This document shows positions 50,626 through 60,424 of a DNA stretch of 64,000 nucleotides, one piece after another. Position 1 is the first letter of the stretch; every line of letters begins with the position of its first letter. The stretch spans positions 124,001 to 188,000 of the forward strand of contig AAXX01000003.1 of NCBI GenBank assembly GCA_000169355.1, in the 5' to 3' direction. This DNA comes from Flavobacteria bacterium BAL38 (GTDB lineage: Bacteria; Bacteroidota; Bacteroidia; Flavobacteriales; Flavobacteriaceae). Both the position numbers and the translations under genes were made by a program. The notes under the pieces are model-generated. The model was not told the DNA's origin. It made no database searches and saw only the letters and a program-made list of their open reading frames with translations.

Positions 50626-51423
50626 TTATTTTTTAGTTGCCGAAAGTGAATACACCATTGGAATTTTGTTTTCCAAATGTTTAATTCGGAATTTATTGGG
50701 TTCAAATTCTTCAGTTTGATTGAAACAATTGTATGGAGAATAATCAAATTCGTTATAACAATTTAGTTCCAAGTTATTTGTAATCAAAGCATTTAAAAGT
50801 TCTGAAGTGGGGTGATTCCAAGTAACCGTTTGTGCTGCAATTTCTGCATATCGATCGGCATATGTGCCAGATTCATCTTCAATAATTTCTTCGGTATTGA
50901 AATAATTATAAAAAATTTCTTTGAAATCGTTATCAAACATCCAGACTACGGGATGAAAATCGGCCATAACAAATTTTCCACCGGGTTTTAAAAAGTGTGA
51001 AATTACCTTAGCCCATTGATCTAGATTAGGTAACCAACCAATAGTCCCATAACTGGTAAAAACAATATCAAATTTTTCGTCTAAATGATTGGGTGCGTCA
51101 TAAATATCACAGCAAACAAAAGTAGCATCTAAATTTAATTTTTCATTGATTTCTCTGGCTCTTTCAATGGCTTTGTCTGATAAATCGACACCAGTGGCTT
51201 TTGCGCCCATTCTTGAAAATGTCATAGTGTCTTGACCAAAATGACATTGTAAGTGTAAAACCTTTTTTTCTTTTACATCGCCAAGTAATTCTAATTCTAT
51301 AGCATTTAAGGTTGATTTTCCGTTCAGAAAACCCTCCATGTCATAAAAATCGGAGTCAATATGTACATCGACTTTGTTGTTCCAAGTTTCTTTATTGATG
51401 TTGATATAATCTTTAGCTTCCAT
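50626..51423 (-). CDS. Class I SAM-dependent methyltransferase
   Basis: I start at the ATG at 51423 ([15 protein letters not shown]); a TTG nine nt upstream is less likely. The 265-residue protein has the Rossmann motif [21 protein letters not shown] (about 54-73), the acidic strand [12 protein letters not shown], and the catalytic-region [14 protein letters not shown]. The substrate is unknown. It lies directly upstream of trmD and may be co-transcribed. Confidence 0.88.
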   Translation of the reverse strand: MEAKDYININKETWNNKVDVHIDSDFYDMEGFLNGKSTLNAIELELLGDVKEKKVLHLQCHFGQDTMTFSRMGAKATGVDLSDKAIERAREINEKLNLDATFVCCDIYDAPNHLDEKFDIVFTSYGTIGWLPNLDQWAKVISHFLKPGGKFVMADFHPVVWMFDNDFKEIFYNYFNTEEIIEDESGTYADRYAEIAAQTVTWNHPTSELLNALITNNLELNCYNEFDYSPYNCFNQTEEFEPNKFRIKHLENKIPMVYSLSATKK

Positions 51424-51462
51424 AGTATTCAAATAAGTATATCAAATCTACTATTTATTTTG

Positions 51463-51470
51463 TAATTTTG
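51463..51470 (+). promoter_or_regulatory. -7 element of the dual immunophilin gene
   Basis: TAATTTTG followed by CAC, 25 nt before the ATG. The -33 TTG is not clear. Confidence 0.5.
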
Positions 51471-51495
51471 CACTTTCAAATTAAAAAACAAAACA

Positions 51496-52428
51496 ATGGA
51501 AAACGGAATATACGCTAAATTTAACACGGCAAAAGGTGCTATTTTAGTAAAATTAACACACGATTTAACACCAGGTACAGTAGGTAACTTTGTAGGATTA
51601 GCAGAAGGTCAATTAGAAAATTCGGCTCGTCCAATGGGAAAACCTTATTATGATGGATTAAAATTTCACCGTGTTATTCCTGATTTTATGATACAAGGTG
51701 GTTGTCCTCAAGGGCAAGGAACGGGTGGTCCTGGTTACAACTTCGACGATGAGTTTCACCCAAGCTTAAAACATGATAAGCCAGGCGTTTTGTCTATGGC
51801 AAACGCTGGACCTGGTACTAATGGTTCTCAATTTTTTATTACACATGTTCCAACAAATTGGTTAGATGGAAAACACACTGTTTTTGGTCACGTAATTGAA
51901 GGACAAGATGTTGTTGATGCCGTTGAAGGTGACGATGCTTTGGAAAGTATTGAAATCATTAGAGTAGGAGACGAGGCTCAAAAATGGAACGCAGTAGAAG
52001 CTTTCAGAACATTTGAAGGTTCGAGAGCGAAAAGAATTGCTGAGCAAAAAAAAATGGCAGAGGAAGCTTTAGAAAAATTAGCCGCTGGTTTTCAAAAGAC
52101 TGAAAGTGGTTTACGTTACCAAATCATTCAAAAAGGTAGTGGTAAACAAGCTGAAAAAGGTAAAAAAGTATCTGTTCACTACCAAGGAGCTTTAGAAAAC
52201 GGACAAGTTTTTGATTCATCTTACAAAAGAAAACAACCTATTGAATTTCAATTAGGAGTTGGACAAGTGATTGAAGGATGGGACGAAGGTATTGCTTTAT
52301 TAAAAGTGGGAGATAAAGCTCGTTTTGTGATTCCTTCTTATTTAGGATACGGTTCTAGAGGTGCTGGAGGAGTAATTCCACCAGATGCAACTTTAGTGTT
52401 TGACGTTGAATTAATGGATGTAAAATAA
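51496..52428 (+). CDS. Cyclophilin-FKBP fusion peptidyl-prolyl isomerase
   Basis: The 310-residue protein joins two unrelated prolyl isomerases. The N-terminal cyclophilin (about 1-160) has [15 protein letters not shown] (55-69), [17 protein letters not shown] (101-117) and [10 protein letters not shown] (122-131). A helical linker (about 165-200) follows, then FKBP (about 205-310) with [33 protein letters not shown] and [16 protein letters not shown]. Both sets of substrate-binding aromatic residues are present. Without a signal peptide it should act in the cytoplasm. Such dual immunophilins have been described in Flavobacteria and some protists. Confidence 0.95.
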   Translation: MENGIYAKFNTAKGAILVKLTHDLTPGTVGNFVGLAEGQLENSARPMGKPYYDGLKFHRVIPDFMIQGGCPQGQGTGGPGYNFDDEFHPSLKHDKPGVLSMANAGPGTNGSQFFITHVPTNWLDGKHTVFGHVIEGQDVVDAVEGDDALESIEIIRVGDEAQKWNAVEAFRTFEGSRAKRIAEQKKMAEEALEKLAAGFQKTESGLRYQIIQKGSGKQAEKGKKVSVHYQGALENGQVFDSSYKRKQPIEFQLGVGQVIEGWDEGIALLKVGDKARFVIPSYLGYGSRGAGGVIPPDATLVFDVELMDVK

Positions 52429-52448
52429 AACACCAAAATGAATAATTG

Positions 52449-52476
52449 AAATCCTGAAACATTGTTTCAGGATTTT
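52449..52476 (+). terminator. Terminator of the immunophilin gene
   Basis: AAATCCTGAAAC and GTTTCAGGATTT pair around ATT, followed by a T-run. Confidence 0.88.
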
Positions 52477-52567
52477 TTTTGTCCATTCCATTATCAAAAA
52501 ATAATTATTTTTTTTACAATAAAATCAATAAATTTGATATTTAATAGTTGAAAATCAATTTACAGCC

Positions 52568-53185
52568 ATGAAAAAAATCTGTATCTTTTTATTTTTGCTT
52601 TCTTTCTTATCTAGTTGTAAAACAACAAATTTTTCTAAAGAAGAAATTAAAAATACTCAAACATCCGTTTATAAGCCAACAAGAGAAGCGTATGCAGGTT
52701 TTGTTTGGGAAAAAGTTTCAGGGGCTGGTATTGAGTTTTGGGCTCAAAGAAGTAAAGATATTAGTGTTGGAATAAGTGAAACTTTGCCTGGTGCATTTAT
52801 AGAAAAACAAGTAGATGGAAGTCCGGTTGCTTTAGGTCTTGTTATTCAAGTATTTCATTTAAAAAATCAAAAAATTGAAGATGTATTTGAAGTATTGCAA
52901 GATGATAAGAATTGGAAACAATCTGATAAATGTGTTTTTCATAAGATTGCATGTAATCGAAAAGGGGTAACGCGCTATGAATTAAGACCTTCTGGAGAAT
53001 CACTTGCTGCTTATCAGAAACAAACAGAAGAAGGTCCAGTTACCCATACGTGTGCTATTTGGGGTTCTGGGAATAGCGGAATTAGGTATTTTGAAATTCA
53101 TGAAAGCAATAAGAATAAAGCTATTTTTGTTGAAGTTGGTCAAGAGGCACCATTATTTGATGAAGAAAGTATTGTTGTAAAATAA
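52568..53185 (+). CDS. Lipoprotein of unknown function
   Basis: A 205-residue lipoprotein (FLSSCKTT, lipobox Cys near 17). The mature part has VWEKVSGAGIEFWAQR and HKIACNRKGVTRYELRP. No family is recognised. The next gene starts 16 nt downstream on the same strand and also encodes a lipoprotein. Confidence 0.7.
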   Translation: MKKICIFLFLLSFLSSCKTTNFSKEEIKNTQTSVYKPTREAYAGFVWEKVSGAGIEFWAQRSKDISVGISETLPGAFIEKQVDGSPVALGLVIQVFHLKNQKIEDVFEVLQDDKNWKQSDKCVFHKIACNRKGVTRYELRPSGESLAAYQKQTEEGPVTHTCAIWGSGNSGIRYFEIHESNKNKAIFVEVGQEAPLFDEESIVVK

Positions 53186-53201
53186 ATTAAAATAGTAAGA
53201 T

Positions 53202-53927
53202 ATGAAATTTAAAATTTTAATGTTTATCCTTGCAATAGCAACGGTATCATGCAGTAGTGATGATTCAAATAATGATCCTATCACCAAGGCAAATATTACA
53301 GGTTCTGTTAATTTATATGACGAAGGAACAACGCTTTTAGATAAATCGAATATGTTGGTAAAAGTGGTTGGAACAAATCCATTAATTACAGCATTAACAA
53401 ATAGTAACGGACAGTTTGTGTTAGAAGACGTACCATTTGGAACGTATACTATTGAATATGAAAAAGCACAATATGGTGTTTTTAAAAAGTTTAATTTTAG
53501 CCATCAAGGTAATGCAAATGCAATAACAGAAATACCTTCTTTAGGAAAAACATCTTCCACAGAGATAACAGATTTACTAGTTAATATTGTTAATGGACAA
53601 GTAGTTTTTTCTATTACAACTAGTCCAGCTGGAAATAATTCAAACAGAAGATATGTTAGATATTTTTTATCAACCAGTGCTACAGTTAGTAATTCAAATT
53701 ACATGTACCATTCTCCAACTTTTATTTCTCAAATCAATCCATATCAATCAACTCTAACACAAACTGAATTGATTAATGCTGGATTTACTTCTGGGCAAAC
53801 AGTTTACGTAAAAGCTTACGGAGAATCCTATTGGAGTAATGAATATTTAGATGTTAATTTGAATAAAAAAGTATTCCCAAATCTAAATACGGTTTCTGCA
53901 AATGCGGTTTCCTTTGTAGTTCCTTAA
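53202..53927 (+). CDS. Lipoprotein with carboxypeptidase-regulatory-like domain
   Basis: A 241-residue lipoprotein (ATVSCSSDD, lipobox Cys near 17). KANITGSVNLYDEGTTLLDK to TIEYEKAQYG (about 29-90) has the beta-sandwich pattern seen in CarboxypepD_reg domains, and the rest is beta-rich. It may be surface-exposed. It follows the preceding lipoprotein gene in a probable operon. Confidence 0.72.
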   Translation: MKFKILMFILAIATVSCSSDDSNNDPITKANITGSVNLYDEGTTLLDKSNMLVKVVGTNPLITALTNSNGQFVLEDVPFGTYTIEYEKAQYGVFKKFNFSHQGNANAITEIPSLGKTSSTEITDLLVNIVNGQVVFSITTSPAGNNSNRRYVRYFLSTSATVSNSNYMYHSPTFISQINPYQSTLTQTELINAGFTSGQTVYVKAYGESYWSNEYLDVNLNKKVFPNLNTVSANAVSFVVP

Positions 53928-54007
53928 AAATTAAATTTAAAAACGATATTTCTTTGAATATATAGTAAATATAGCTTCAAAATAACCTCAAATTAAACCA
54001 ACAAATT

Positions 54008-54292
54008 ATGAAGATTAAATTATTCTCAATTGCTTTTATTTTAGCTGTTTTTTATGCTTGTTCACCAAAAATAAGTCAGCCAGAAGCACCAATAACAACC
54101 GAAGCTGTTTTAAGTCCAGAATTAGCTCAAGGAAAAATATTATACGAAAACAATTGTGCTAAATGTCATGATTTGTTCAATCCAAAAAGTTTTTCAGCCG
54201 AACAATGGATTCCAATTATGTTGAATATGCAAAAGAAAGCTAAAATTTCAGATGAGGAAAGAGAAATAATATATGCTTATCTTATAAAATAA
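54008..54292 (+). CDS. Single-heme cytochrome c-like lipoprotein
   Basis: The 94-residue lipoprotein (FYACSP, Cys18) has one heme-binding motif, CAKCH (50-54), and Met residues at 71 and 74 in MLNMQKK that could be the sixth ligand. That is the smallest workable c-type domain. It should carry electrons in the periplasm, attached to a membrane by its lipid. It follows the two lipoprotein genes and ends in a terminator. Confidence 0.85.
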   Translation: MKIKLFSIAFILAVFYACSPKISQPEAPITTEAVLSPELAQGKILYENNCAKCHDLFNPKSFSAEQWIPIMLNMQKKAKISDEEREIIYAYLIK

Positions 54293-54298
54293 TAAAAG

Positions 54299-54325
54299 TA
54301 TCCGTCAATTGGCGGATATTTTTTT
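54299..54325 (+). terminator. Terminator of the cytochrome gene
   Basis: ATCCGTC and GGCGGAT pair around AATT with one G-U, followed by a T-run. An in-frame TTG inside it is not a plausible start for the next gene. Confidence 0.8.
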
Positions 54326-54362
54326 GGTATTGTTTTTGTATTTTTACAACCAATTATTAGCT

Positions 54363-54866
54363 ATGAAAACCAAATTATCTTTTTTCTTTCTTCTTTTCTC
54401 TTTGTTCTCATTCGGGCAAGTGCCGCATTGTGGCTTTGATTTTACTTCTTATTTAGTAGTAAAAGCTCATGAAGAAGGAAAATCAGAGAATATTCCCGAT
54501 TTAAAAATTACGTTGGTCAATGAAAAAGGGGAAGAAGTCATCAACGAGAATAATAAATACAGCTGGAAATACGGCAATCAACCACTAGTTTTTACTAGAA
54601 ATAATGTAATTAGTAAACCAAACGAACCCATAAAATGGTTTTTCCCTTATGCTGGAGATACCTATTTACTTTCAGTAACCAATACCTTTCCTGCCGAAGA
54701 ATTTTATATTAAAATTCAAGACACAAAAGGAAAGTTCAAAGAACAATTGGTACAATTGCAAGCTTTTAATATGTACATCTTGTGTTCGAGTGAAAACGAA
54801 CGCCAAGCCAGAACTTTTGGGCCAAGAACAAATAATCCGATTGATGTGGTTTTGGTGAAAGATTAA
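54363..54866 (+). CDS. Secreted protein of unknown function
   Basis: The ATG at 54363 opens a signal peptide (MKTKLSFFFLLFSLFSFGQ) and is preferred over the TTG at 54309, which lies in a terminator. The 167-residue protein has a beta-rich mature part (LVNEKGEEVINENNKYSWKY and AGDTYLLSVTNTFPAEEFYI). No family is recognised. Its TAA stop overlaps the stop codon of the convergent membrane gene. Confidence 0.72.
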   Translation: MKTKLSFFFLLFSLFSFGQVPHCGFDFTSYLVVKAHEEGKSENIPDLKITLVNEKGEEVINENNKYSWKYGNQPLVFTRNNVISKPNEPIKWFFPYAGDTYLLSVTNTFPAEEFYIKIQDTKGKFKEQLVQLQAFNMYILCSSENERQARTFGPRTNNPIDVVLVKD

Positions 54867-55312
54867 TATAAAAGCACGTAAATTATATTTCCAATCATCA
54901 TAATCTTAAATATTAATGACAGCGTATTGTTTTTTAATTTAAATTTTTTCTCAGTTGTAATTATTATTATAACTAATAAAGGCAGGATTAAACCAGAAAA
55001 TAATCTTAACGAAAAAGTTTCAGAAAAATTATCAAATGTATATGAATTAACTTCATTAAAAATCTTAGATTTTTTTATTATAATTGTATCGCCTTCAGTT
55101 ATTTTATTTCTAAATTCCTTTGAAATCAAAAAAATCTCGTTTTCGCATTTAAGTGTGTAACTAAAATGTGAGTTTCCTCCAGCGTTATAATAATTTTGTC
55201 TAACTTGTTTGATTGAGATTGCTTTACCTGTGATTTCAGTTCCAGGTAATAAAAAATCTATAACAAAAATTAATGCCAAAAGGTAAATTATAATTTCTAT
55301 AGTTTTTTTCAT
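54863..55312 (-). CDS. Small membrane protein of unknown function
   Basis: The ATG at 55312 overlaps the TGA of the redoxin gene as TGATG, which implies translational coupling; a GTG at 55321 is an alternative start. The 149-residue protein has membrane helices near 5-22, 104-122 and 128-147, with a beta-type domain between. It recalls DUF3592-type proteins but I am not sure. The function is unknown. Confidence 0.65.
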   Translation of the reverse strand: MKKTIEIIIYLLALIFVIDFLLPGTEITGKAISIKQVRQNYYNAGGNSHFSYTLKCENEIFLISKEFRNKITEGDTIIIKKSKIFNEVNSYTFDNFSETFSLRLFSGLILPLLVIIIITTEKKFKLKNNTLSLIFKIMMIGNIIYVLLY

Positions 55313-55866
55313 CACTTCCACTTAATATTACACCCAATACTCGGTTTCTGTTCTGGATTAATTAATCGATTCATCACCACACCATCAATAGCACTTCGTA
55401 AATCAGAACCACTAAGCGGAATGCCGTTTGCAGGGCGGCTGTCGTCTAATTGTCCACGGTAAACTAGTTTGTTTTGATTGTCGAAAAGATAAAAATCAGG
55501 CGTGCAAGCAGCATCGTAGGCTTTGGCTACTTCTTGTGTTTCGTCAAATAGATATGGAAATTCAAATCCGTTTTCAAAGGCAAATTCAGTCATTAATTCA
55601 GGAGCATCTTGCGGATACTTTACTACATCATTACTCGAAATCGCCACAAAACCAATTCCTTGCACACGATAATCGTTCACCACACGAATTACCTCGTCCA
55701 TCACATGATGTACAAACGGACAATGATTGCAAATGAACATGACAATTGTTCCTTTTTCGCCTTTACAATCAGCAAACGTTTTAAAATCGGTAGCGTTGGT
55801 GTCTCTCAAATTAAAATCAGGAGCAATCGTGCCCAGTGGTAACATGTTGGAAGGAGTTTGAGCCAT
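55312..55866 (-). CDS. Thioredoxin-fold protein (AhpC/TSA-like redoxin)
   Basis: The 184-residue protein has LGTIAPDFNLRDTN (11-24), FICNHCPFVHHV with the redox pair Cys46-Cys49 (CNHC), DAACTPDFYLFD and the cis-Pro region. There is no signal peptide, so it should act in the cytoplasm. CNHC differs from the usual CGPC and suggests a particular peroxiredoxin-like branch. The following gene overlaps its stop codon. Confidence 0.87.
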   Translation of the reverse strand: MAQTPSNMLPLGTIAPDFNLRDTNATDFKTFADCKGEKGTIVMFICNHCPFVHHVMDEVIRVVNDYRVQGIGFVAISSNDVVKYPQDAPELMTEFAFENGFEFPYLFDETQEVAKAYDAACTPDFYLFDNQNKLVYRGQLDDSRPANGIPLSGSDLRSAIDGVVMNRLINPEQKPSIGCNIKWK

Positions 55867-56110
55867 TTTGAAATTAGAATTTAGAAATTAGAATTTTGAA
55901 TATTTTTAATTGTTTTTTGGAACACAGATGACACCGATTTTAGAAATTTACACAGATTTTTTTAATTTCTTCAATCTGTGTTCCTAAATAAATTTTTAAA
56001 ATTGTTCTTGAACTTGTCTTTGTACTTGAACTTGTTCTTGCTAATTATACGCACCAAATCTTTTATTGTTACAAAATGCGGCAATACTTTTTTTTGGAAT
56101 AGCATTTTCT
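55867..56110. repeat. Non-coding spacer with inverted ACACAGAT repeat
   Basis: GGAACACAGA (55919-55928) pairs with TCTGTGTTCC (55975-55984), and ACACAGATTTTTTT lies between. The ATCTGTG word links it to the pepD leader. The rest is AT-rich, with TTAGAAATTAGAATTTTG and similar low-complexity tracts. No gene is evident here. Confidence 0.6.
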
Positions 56111-56118
56111 TACTTTTG
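56111..56118 (+). promoter_or_regulatory. -7 element of pyrD
   Basis: TACTTTTG followed by CAG, 19 nt before the ATG. No -33 TTG at 19 nt is visible. Confidence 0.45.
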
Positions 56119-56137
56119 CAGAACAACACAACACACT

Positions 56138-57154
56138 ATGTACAAAATTTTCATTCGTCCGTTACTTTTCTGTTTCGATCCAGAAAAAGTGCACTATTTT
56201 ACTTTTTCATTAATTCGTTTTCTGAATAAAATTCCAGGTTTTTCAGGCTTATTTCAAGCGCTTTACGAAGTAAAAGATGCTCGTTTAGAACGAGAAGTTT
56301 TCGGAATTAAATTCAAAAATCCAGTAGGATTAGCTGCAGGATTTGACAAAGATGCGAAGTTGTATCAAGAGTTATCGAATTTCGGTTTCGGATTTATTGA
56401 AATTGGAACGTTGACTCCTGTGGGACAAGAAGGAAATCCTAAAAAACGTTTGTTCCGCCTAAAAGAAGACAACGCCATTATCAACCGAATGGGTTTCAAT
56501 AATGGTGGTGTAAAAGAAGCAGTCGAACGTTTGAAAAAAAACAAAGGCGTTTTAATCGGTGGAAACATCGGGAAGAATAAAGTCACGCCAAACGAAGAAG
56601 CGGTTCAGGATTACGAAATCTGTTTTGAGGCTTTGTTTCCCTATGTCGATTATTTTGTGGTTAATGTGAGTTCGCCAAACACGCCAAATCTTCGCGAATT
56701 ACAAGATAAAAAGCCTTTGACTGAGTTATTACAAACGCTTCAAGATAAGAACAATTCAAAACCAAATCAGAAGCCAATTCTTTTAAAAATCGCTCCAGAT
56801 TTAACGGATGAGCAACTTTTAGACATTATAGATATTGTAAATGAAACTAAAATTGCAGGTGTAATTGCAACCAATACAACTATTTATCGCGAAGGTTTAC
56901 AATCGGAAAACAAATCAGAAATGGGTGGTTTATCTGGAAAACCATTAACAAAACGTTCCACAGAAGTCATTCGTTTTCTGTCGGAAAAAAGCAATAAATC
57001 GTTTCCAATCATAGGAGTAGGAGGTATTCACACCGCTGAAGATGCGTTAGAAAAATTAGAAGCTGGAGCAAGTTTGGTTCAGTTATATACTGGGTTTATT
57101 TACGAAGGACCGCAGTTGATAAAAGATATTAACAAGGCATTGCTAAAAAAATAA
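56138..57154 (+). CDS. pyrD: Dihydroorotate dehydrogenase, quinone type
   Basis: It oxidises dihydroorotate to orotate in pyrimidine synthesis and passes electrons to quinone. I start at 56138 ([11 protein letters not shown]), with an N-terminal hydrophobic helix that attaches class 2 enzymes to the membrane; an upstream in-frame ATG at 56066 is less likely. Key segments: [48 protein letters not shown] (catalytic Ser, as in class 2) and [15 protein letters not shown]. It has 338 residues. Confidence 0.95.
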   Translation: MYKIFIRPLLFCFDPEKVHYFTFSLIRFLNKIPGFSGLFQALYEVKDARLEREVFGIKFKNPVGLAAGFDKDAKLYQELSNFGFGFIEIGTLTPVGQEGNPKKRLFRLKEDNAIINRMGFNNGGVKEAVERLKKNKGVLIGGNIGKNKVTPNEEAVQDYEICFEALFPYVDYFVVNVSSPNTPNLRELQDKKPLTELLQTLQDKNNSKPNQKPILLKIAPDLTDEQLLDIIDIVNETKIAGVIATNTTIYREGLQSENKSEMGGLSGKPLTKRSTEVIRFLSEKSNKSFPIIGVGGIHTAEDALEKLEAGASLVQLYTGFIYEGPQLIKDINKALLKK

Positions 57155-57199
57155 AAGATAGGTTTCACGAAAACGTTTTCTTTTTTATATTTTTGAAGA

Positions 57200-58063
57200 A
57201 TGAATCCAATCAAAATTATCGAATGCCCTCGTGATGCCATGCAAGGTATCAAACCTTTTATTCCAACCGAAAAGAAGGTGAAATACATCCAATCGTTATT
57301 GCGTGTTGGTTTTGATACTCTTGATTTTGGAAGTTTTGTTTCGCCAAAAGCAATTCCTCAAATGCAAGATACGGTTGCCGTTTTAGCGCAATTGGATTTA
57401 TCAGCAACCAACAGCAAATTATTAGCCATTATTGCTAATACACAAGGCGCTCAAAATGCTTCTATTCACAAAGAAATTCAATATTTAGGTTTCCCCTTTT
57501 CAATTTCTGAAAACTTTCAAATGCGAAATACGCATAAAACCATTGCTGAAAGTTTGGTGACATTGCAAGAAATATTAGAAATAGCTGATAAAACCAATAA
57601 AGAAGTGGTAACCTATATTTCAATGGGCTTTGGAAATCCGTATGGAGATCCTTGGAATGTTGAAATTGTGGGCGAGTGGACTGAAAAATTAGCTAATATG
57701 GGTGTAAAAATCCTTTCACTTTCTGATACCGTTGGAAGTTCTACTCCAGAAGTTATTGATTACTTGTTCTCTAATTTAATTCCTAAATATTCACATATCG
57801 AATTTGGAGCGCATCTTCATACCACGCCTGACAAATGGTTTGAAAAAATTGATGCGGCTTACAATGCAGGTTGTCGTCGTTATGATGGTGCGATTCAAGG
57901 TTTTGGTGGTTGTCCTATGGCGAAAGACGATTTAACAGGTAACATGCCAACAGAAAAATTATTATCATATTTCACAACCAAAAGAGAAAACACGAATACC
58001 AGTCCAATGAGTTTTGAAAGTGCTTATAACGAAGCGACTAAATTATTTGGCGAGTTTCATTAG
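57200..58063 (+). CDS. Hydroxymethylglutaryl-CoA lyase-like protein
   Basis: The 287-residue TIM-barrel protein has IIECPRDAMQGIK (N-terminal metal and substrate site), LSLSDTVGSSTPEVI, GAHLHTTPD (metal His pair) and the GGCPMAKDDLTGN catalytic Cys loop. It should cleave HMG-CoA to acetoacetate and acetyl-CoA, in leucine breakdown. The family also includes related lyases and isopropylmalate-type synthases, so the exact substrate is inferred. It follows pyrD by 46 nt. Confidence 0.9.
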   Translation: MNPIKIIECPRDAMQGIKPFIPTEKKVKYIQSLLRVGFDTLDFGSFVSPKAIPQMQDTVAVLAQLDLSATNSKLLAIIANTQGAQNASIHKEIQYLGFPFSISENFQMRNTHKTIAESLVTLQEILEIADKTNKEVVTYISMGFGNPYGDPWNVEIVGEWTEKLANMGVKILSLSDTVGSSTPEVIDYLFSNLIPKYSHIEFGAHLHTTPDKWFEKIDAAYNAGCRRYDGAIQGFGGCPMAKDDLTGNMPTEKLLSYFTTKRENTNTSPMSFESAYNEATKLFGEFH

Positions 58064-58133
58064 AAGTTATTCCAGCTATCCATTTCAAGATTTTATCCAC
58101 AATTCTTTTTTTGTAAGCACTAAAAAGAGCTTC

Positions 58134-58210
58134 TTAGGTCGCTTTTTTAGCACAACATAAAATAGAATTCTTCAGTAAAATGCTTTTCATTTCTATCTGG
58201 GCTAAAAAAA
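58134..58210. repeat. Partial relative of the structured element at 2969-3060
   Basis: TTTCTATCTGGGCTAAAAAA matches the 3' half of the first element, and TTTTTTAGC upstream pairs with GCTAAAAAA. The middle is degenerate. ACTG-type and CTAATTACT repeats follow directly (58211-58240). Confidence 0.45.
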
Positions 58211-58246
58211 CTAATTACTAATTACTAATCACTAATTACTTTTTTG

Positions 58247-58254
58247 TATATTTG
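58247..58254 (+). promoter_or_regulatory. -7 element of guaB
   Basis: TATATTTG followed by CACGC, 32 nt before the ATG, matches the start region seen at other promoters. The -33 part is unclear because the repeat CTAATTACT lies there. Confidence 0.55.
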
Positions 58255-58286
58255 CACGCAATTTAACAACAACTACAAATTGCACC

Positions 58287-59759
58287 ATGAAAGCACACAC
58301 AACTAAAATCGTTGGCGAAGGTCTTACTTACGACGATGTTTTGCTTATTCCAAATTATTCAGAAATCTTACCACGCGAAGTTAGTATTCAATCGAAGTTT
58401 TCGAGAAATATTACTTTGAATGTTCCTATCGTTTCCGCTGCAATGGATACGGTTACCGAAAGTTCTATGGCAATTGCTATGGCTCAAGAAGGTGGAATTG
58501 GCGTGTTGCACAAAAACATGACAATTGAGCAACAAGCGGCGAAAGTAAAGAAAGTAAAACGTGCGGAAAGCGGTATGATTATCGATCCAGTTACATTACC
58601 ATTAACGGCAACTGTGGGTGATGCGAAGATGGCTATGAAAGAATTTAGCATTGGCGGAATTCCAGTAGTTGATGAAAACGGAATTTTAAAAGGTATTGTT
58701 ACCAATAGAGATTTACGTTTCGAAAAAGTAAATACCCGTTCGATTTTAGAAGTAATGACTTCTGAAAAATTAGTAACAGCGGCTCAAGGCACTACGTTAC
58801 AAGAAGCAGAAGGAATTCTTCAAGAAAATAAAATTGAAAAATTACCTGTAGTTGACAACAACAATAAATTAGTGGGTTTAATTACCTTTAGAGATATTAC
58901 CAAATTAACGCAAAAACCAATTGCTAATAAAGATAGATTTGGTCGTTTACGTGTGGCTGCCGCTTTAGGTGTAACAGCTGATGCATTAGATAGAGCAACG
59001 GCTTTAGTAACTGCAGGTGTTGATGCTGTAATTATCGATACCGCTCACGGACATACAAAAGGTGTGGTTGATGTGTTAAAAGCTGTAAAAGCAAAATTCC
59101 CAGATTTAGATGTAGTTGTTGGAAATATTGCTACTCCAGAAGCAGCTTTATATTTGGCTCAAAACGGAGCTGATGCTGTGAAAGTTGGAATTGGACCAGG
59201 TTCTATTTGTACAACGAGAGTTGTAGCTGGTGTTGGATTTCCTCAATTTTCAGCGGTTTTAGAAGTAGCTGCGGCTTTAAAAGGAACAGGAGTTCCCGTT
59301 ATTGCTGATGGAGGAATTCGTTACACAGGAGATATTCCAAAAGCAATTGCTGCAGGAGCTGATTGTGTGATGTTAGGTTCACTTTTAGCAGGAACAAAAG
59401 AATCTCCAGGTGAAACGATTATTTTTGAAGGAAGAAAATTCAAATCGTACCGTGGAATGGGTTCTGTTGAAGCGATGCAAGAAGGTTCGAAAGACCGTTA
59501 TTTCCAAGATGTGGAAGACGATGTAAAGAAATTAGTTCCAGAAGGAATTGTTGGTCGTGTACCATACAAAGGAGAATTAAACGAAAGCATGCAACAATTC
59601 ATAGGTGGTTTAAGAGCCGGAATGGGATATTGTGGAGCAAAAGATATTCCAACGTTACAAGAAAACGGACGTTTCATTAGAATTACAGCAAGTGGTATTG
59701 GCGAAAGTCACCCACACAATGTGACGATTACAAAAGAAGCTCCGAATTATTCGAGATAG
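58287..59759 (+). CDS. guaB: IMP dehydrogenase
   Basis: It oxidises IMP to XMP, the first committed step to GMP. The 490-residue protein has the active-site Cys308 in [17 protein letters not shown], the IMP loop [10 protein letters not shown] and the flap. A tandem CBS pair (about 95-205; for example [20 protein letters not shown] and [18 protein letters not shown]) should bind adenosine or guanine nucleotides. No truncation is visible. Confidence 0.97.
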   Translation: MKAHTTKIVGEGLTYDDVLLIPNYSEILPREVSIQSKFSRNITLNVPIVSAAMDTVTESSMAIAMAQEGGIGVLHKNMTIEQQAAKVKKVKRAESGMIIDPVTLPLTATVGDAKMAMKEFSIGGIPVVDENGILKGIVTNRDLRFEKVNTRSILEVMTSEKLVTAAQGTTLQEAEGILQENKIEKLPVVDNNNKLVGLITFRDITKLTQKPIANKDRFGRLRVAAALGVTADALDRATALVTAGVDAVIIDTAHGHTKGVVDVLKAVKAKFPDLDVVVGNIATPEAALYLAQNGADAVKVGIGPGSICTTRVVAGVGFPQFSAVLEVAAALKGTGVPVIADGGIRYTGDIPKAIAAGADCVMLGSLLAGTKESPGETIIFEGRKFKSYRGMGSVEAMQEGSKDRYFQDVEDDVKKLVPEGIVGRVPYKGELNESMQQFIGGLRAGMGYCGAKDIPTLQENGRFIRITASGIGESHPHNVTITKEAPNYSR

Positions 59760-59767
59760 TTTTTCGA

Positions 59768-59800
59768 GTATTCAGTCTTCAGTCTCAGTACTCAGTTAAA
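59768..59800. repeat. ACTG-type repeat, left flank of the CAP genes
   Basis: TATTCAGTCTTCAGTCTCAGTACTCAGTT, then (59811-59830) GTTATTCCGAAGGAATCTCA, whose core ATTCC-GAA-GGAAT is palindromic. The mirror-image pair lies at 62779-62846. Confidence 0.7.
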
Positions 59801-59845
59801 CACAACGTTTGTTATTCCGAAGGAATCTCAAATTATAGTTAATAC

Positions 59846-59878
59846 AAACCTGACAGGTTTTTGAAACCTGTCAGGTTT
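59846..59878. terminator. Bidirectional terminator between guaB and the CAP gene
   Basis: A 15-bp perfect stem, AAACCTGACAGGTTT and AAACCTGTCAGGTTT around TTG, followed by T-runs on both sides. Confidence 0.9.
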
Positions 59879-59880
59879 TT

Positions 59881-60390
59881 TTATTTTGCTCCAAAAACTT
59901 GCACCGCATATATTCTTTTATTTTCCCAATCGATGCTAAAACTGATTTTTGTATAGAAATATTGATGATCTAAAATGTTTTTCAAATGATTGGATGATTT
60001 CTTCCAAAGATTAAACATTTTTAAAGCTAAAGCTTCTAAGTCTGTTTCAGAGTAAATTTGGTCTTTAATTCCAGTGAATAATATGTTTTCTCCCACTAAA
60101 ACAAATGAATTCCCGCCATAAAAGTATACACGATCTTTCGGACTTTGCTTTTTACTATCGGTTTGTTCGTGCGATAACGTTTGTGCTTTTGCAATGTATT
60201 TGGCATGGTCGTCTGCGGCTTTTTTCAAATAAGGATCCAAACCAAGTACTTTTCTGTCGTTATTGGAACGTTCTTCGTTTACCAATTGATATACTTTTGT
60301 TTTTAGTTTTTCTAAATCAATTTTGTTTTGATTTTGACTAAAACTTAAAGCCGAAATGAATAGTAGGAGTAAGGTGAAATGGGTTTTCAT
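59881..60390 (-). CDS. CAP (SCP/PR-1) domain protein, secreted
   Basis: The 169-residue protein has a signal peptide (about 1-18) and one CAP domain: VYQLVNEERSNNDRKVLGLD (about 33-52), ADDHAKYIA and LSHEQTDSKK. The His of DDHA and HEQ are usual in the cavity. The function is unknown; CAP proteins are extracellular and often bind lipids. It lies 34 nt after the larger CAP gene, of which it appears to be a tandem copy. Confidence 0.88.
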   Translation of the reverse strand: MKTHFTLLLLFISALSFSQNQNKIDLEKLKTKVYQLVNEERSNNDRKVLGLDPYLKKAADDHAKYIAKAQTLSHEQTDSKKQSPKDRVYFYGGNSFVLVGENILFTGIKDQIYSETDLEALALKMFNLWKKSSNHLKNILDHQYFYTKISFSIDWENKRIYAVQVFGAK

Positions 60391-60424
60391 GTTAGTTGGA
60401 GATTTTTTATAATAACTCGTTTAG

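Noticed and set aside
54309..54362. N-terminal extension of the secreted protein from the TTG at 54309
   Set aside because: The TTG lies in the terminator hairpin of the cytochrome gene, and the ATG at 54363 opens a typical signal peptide.
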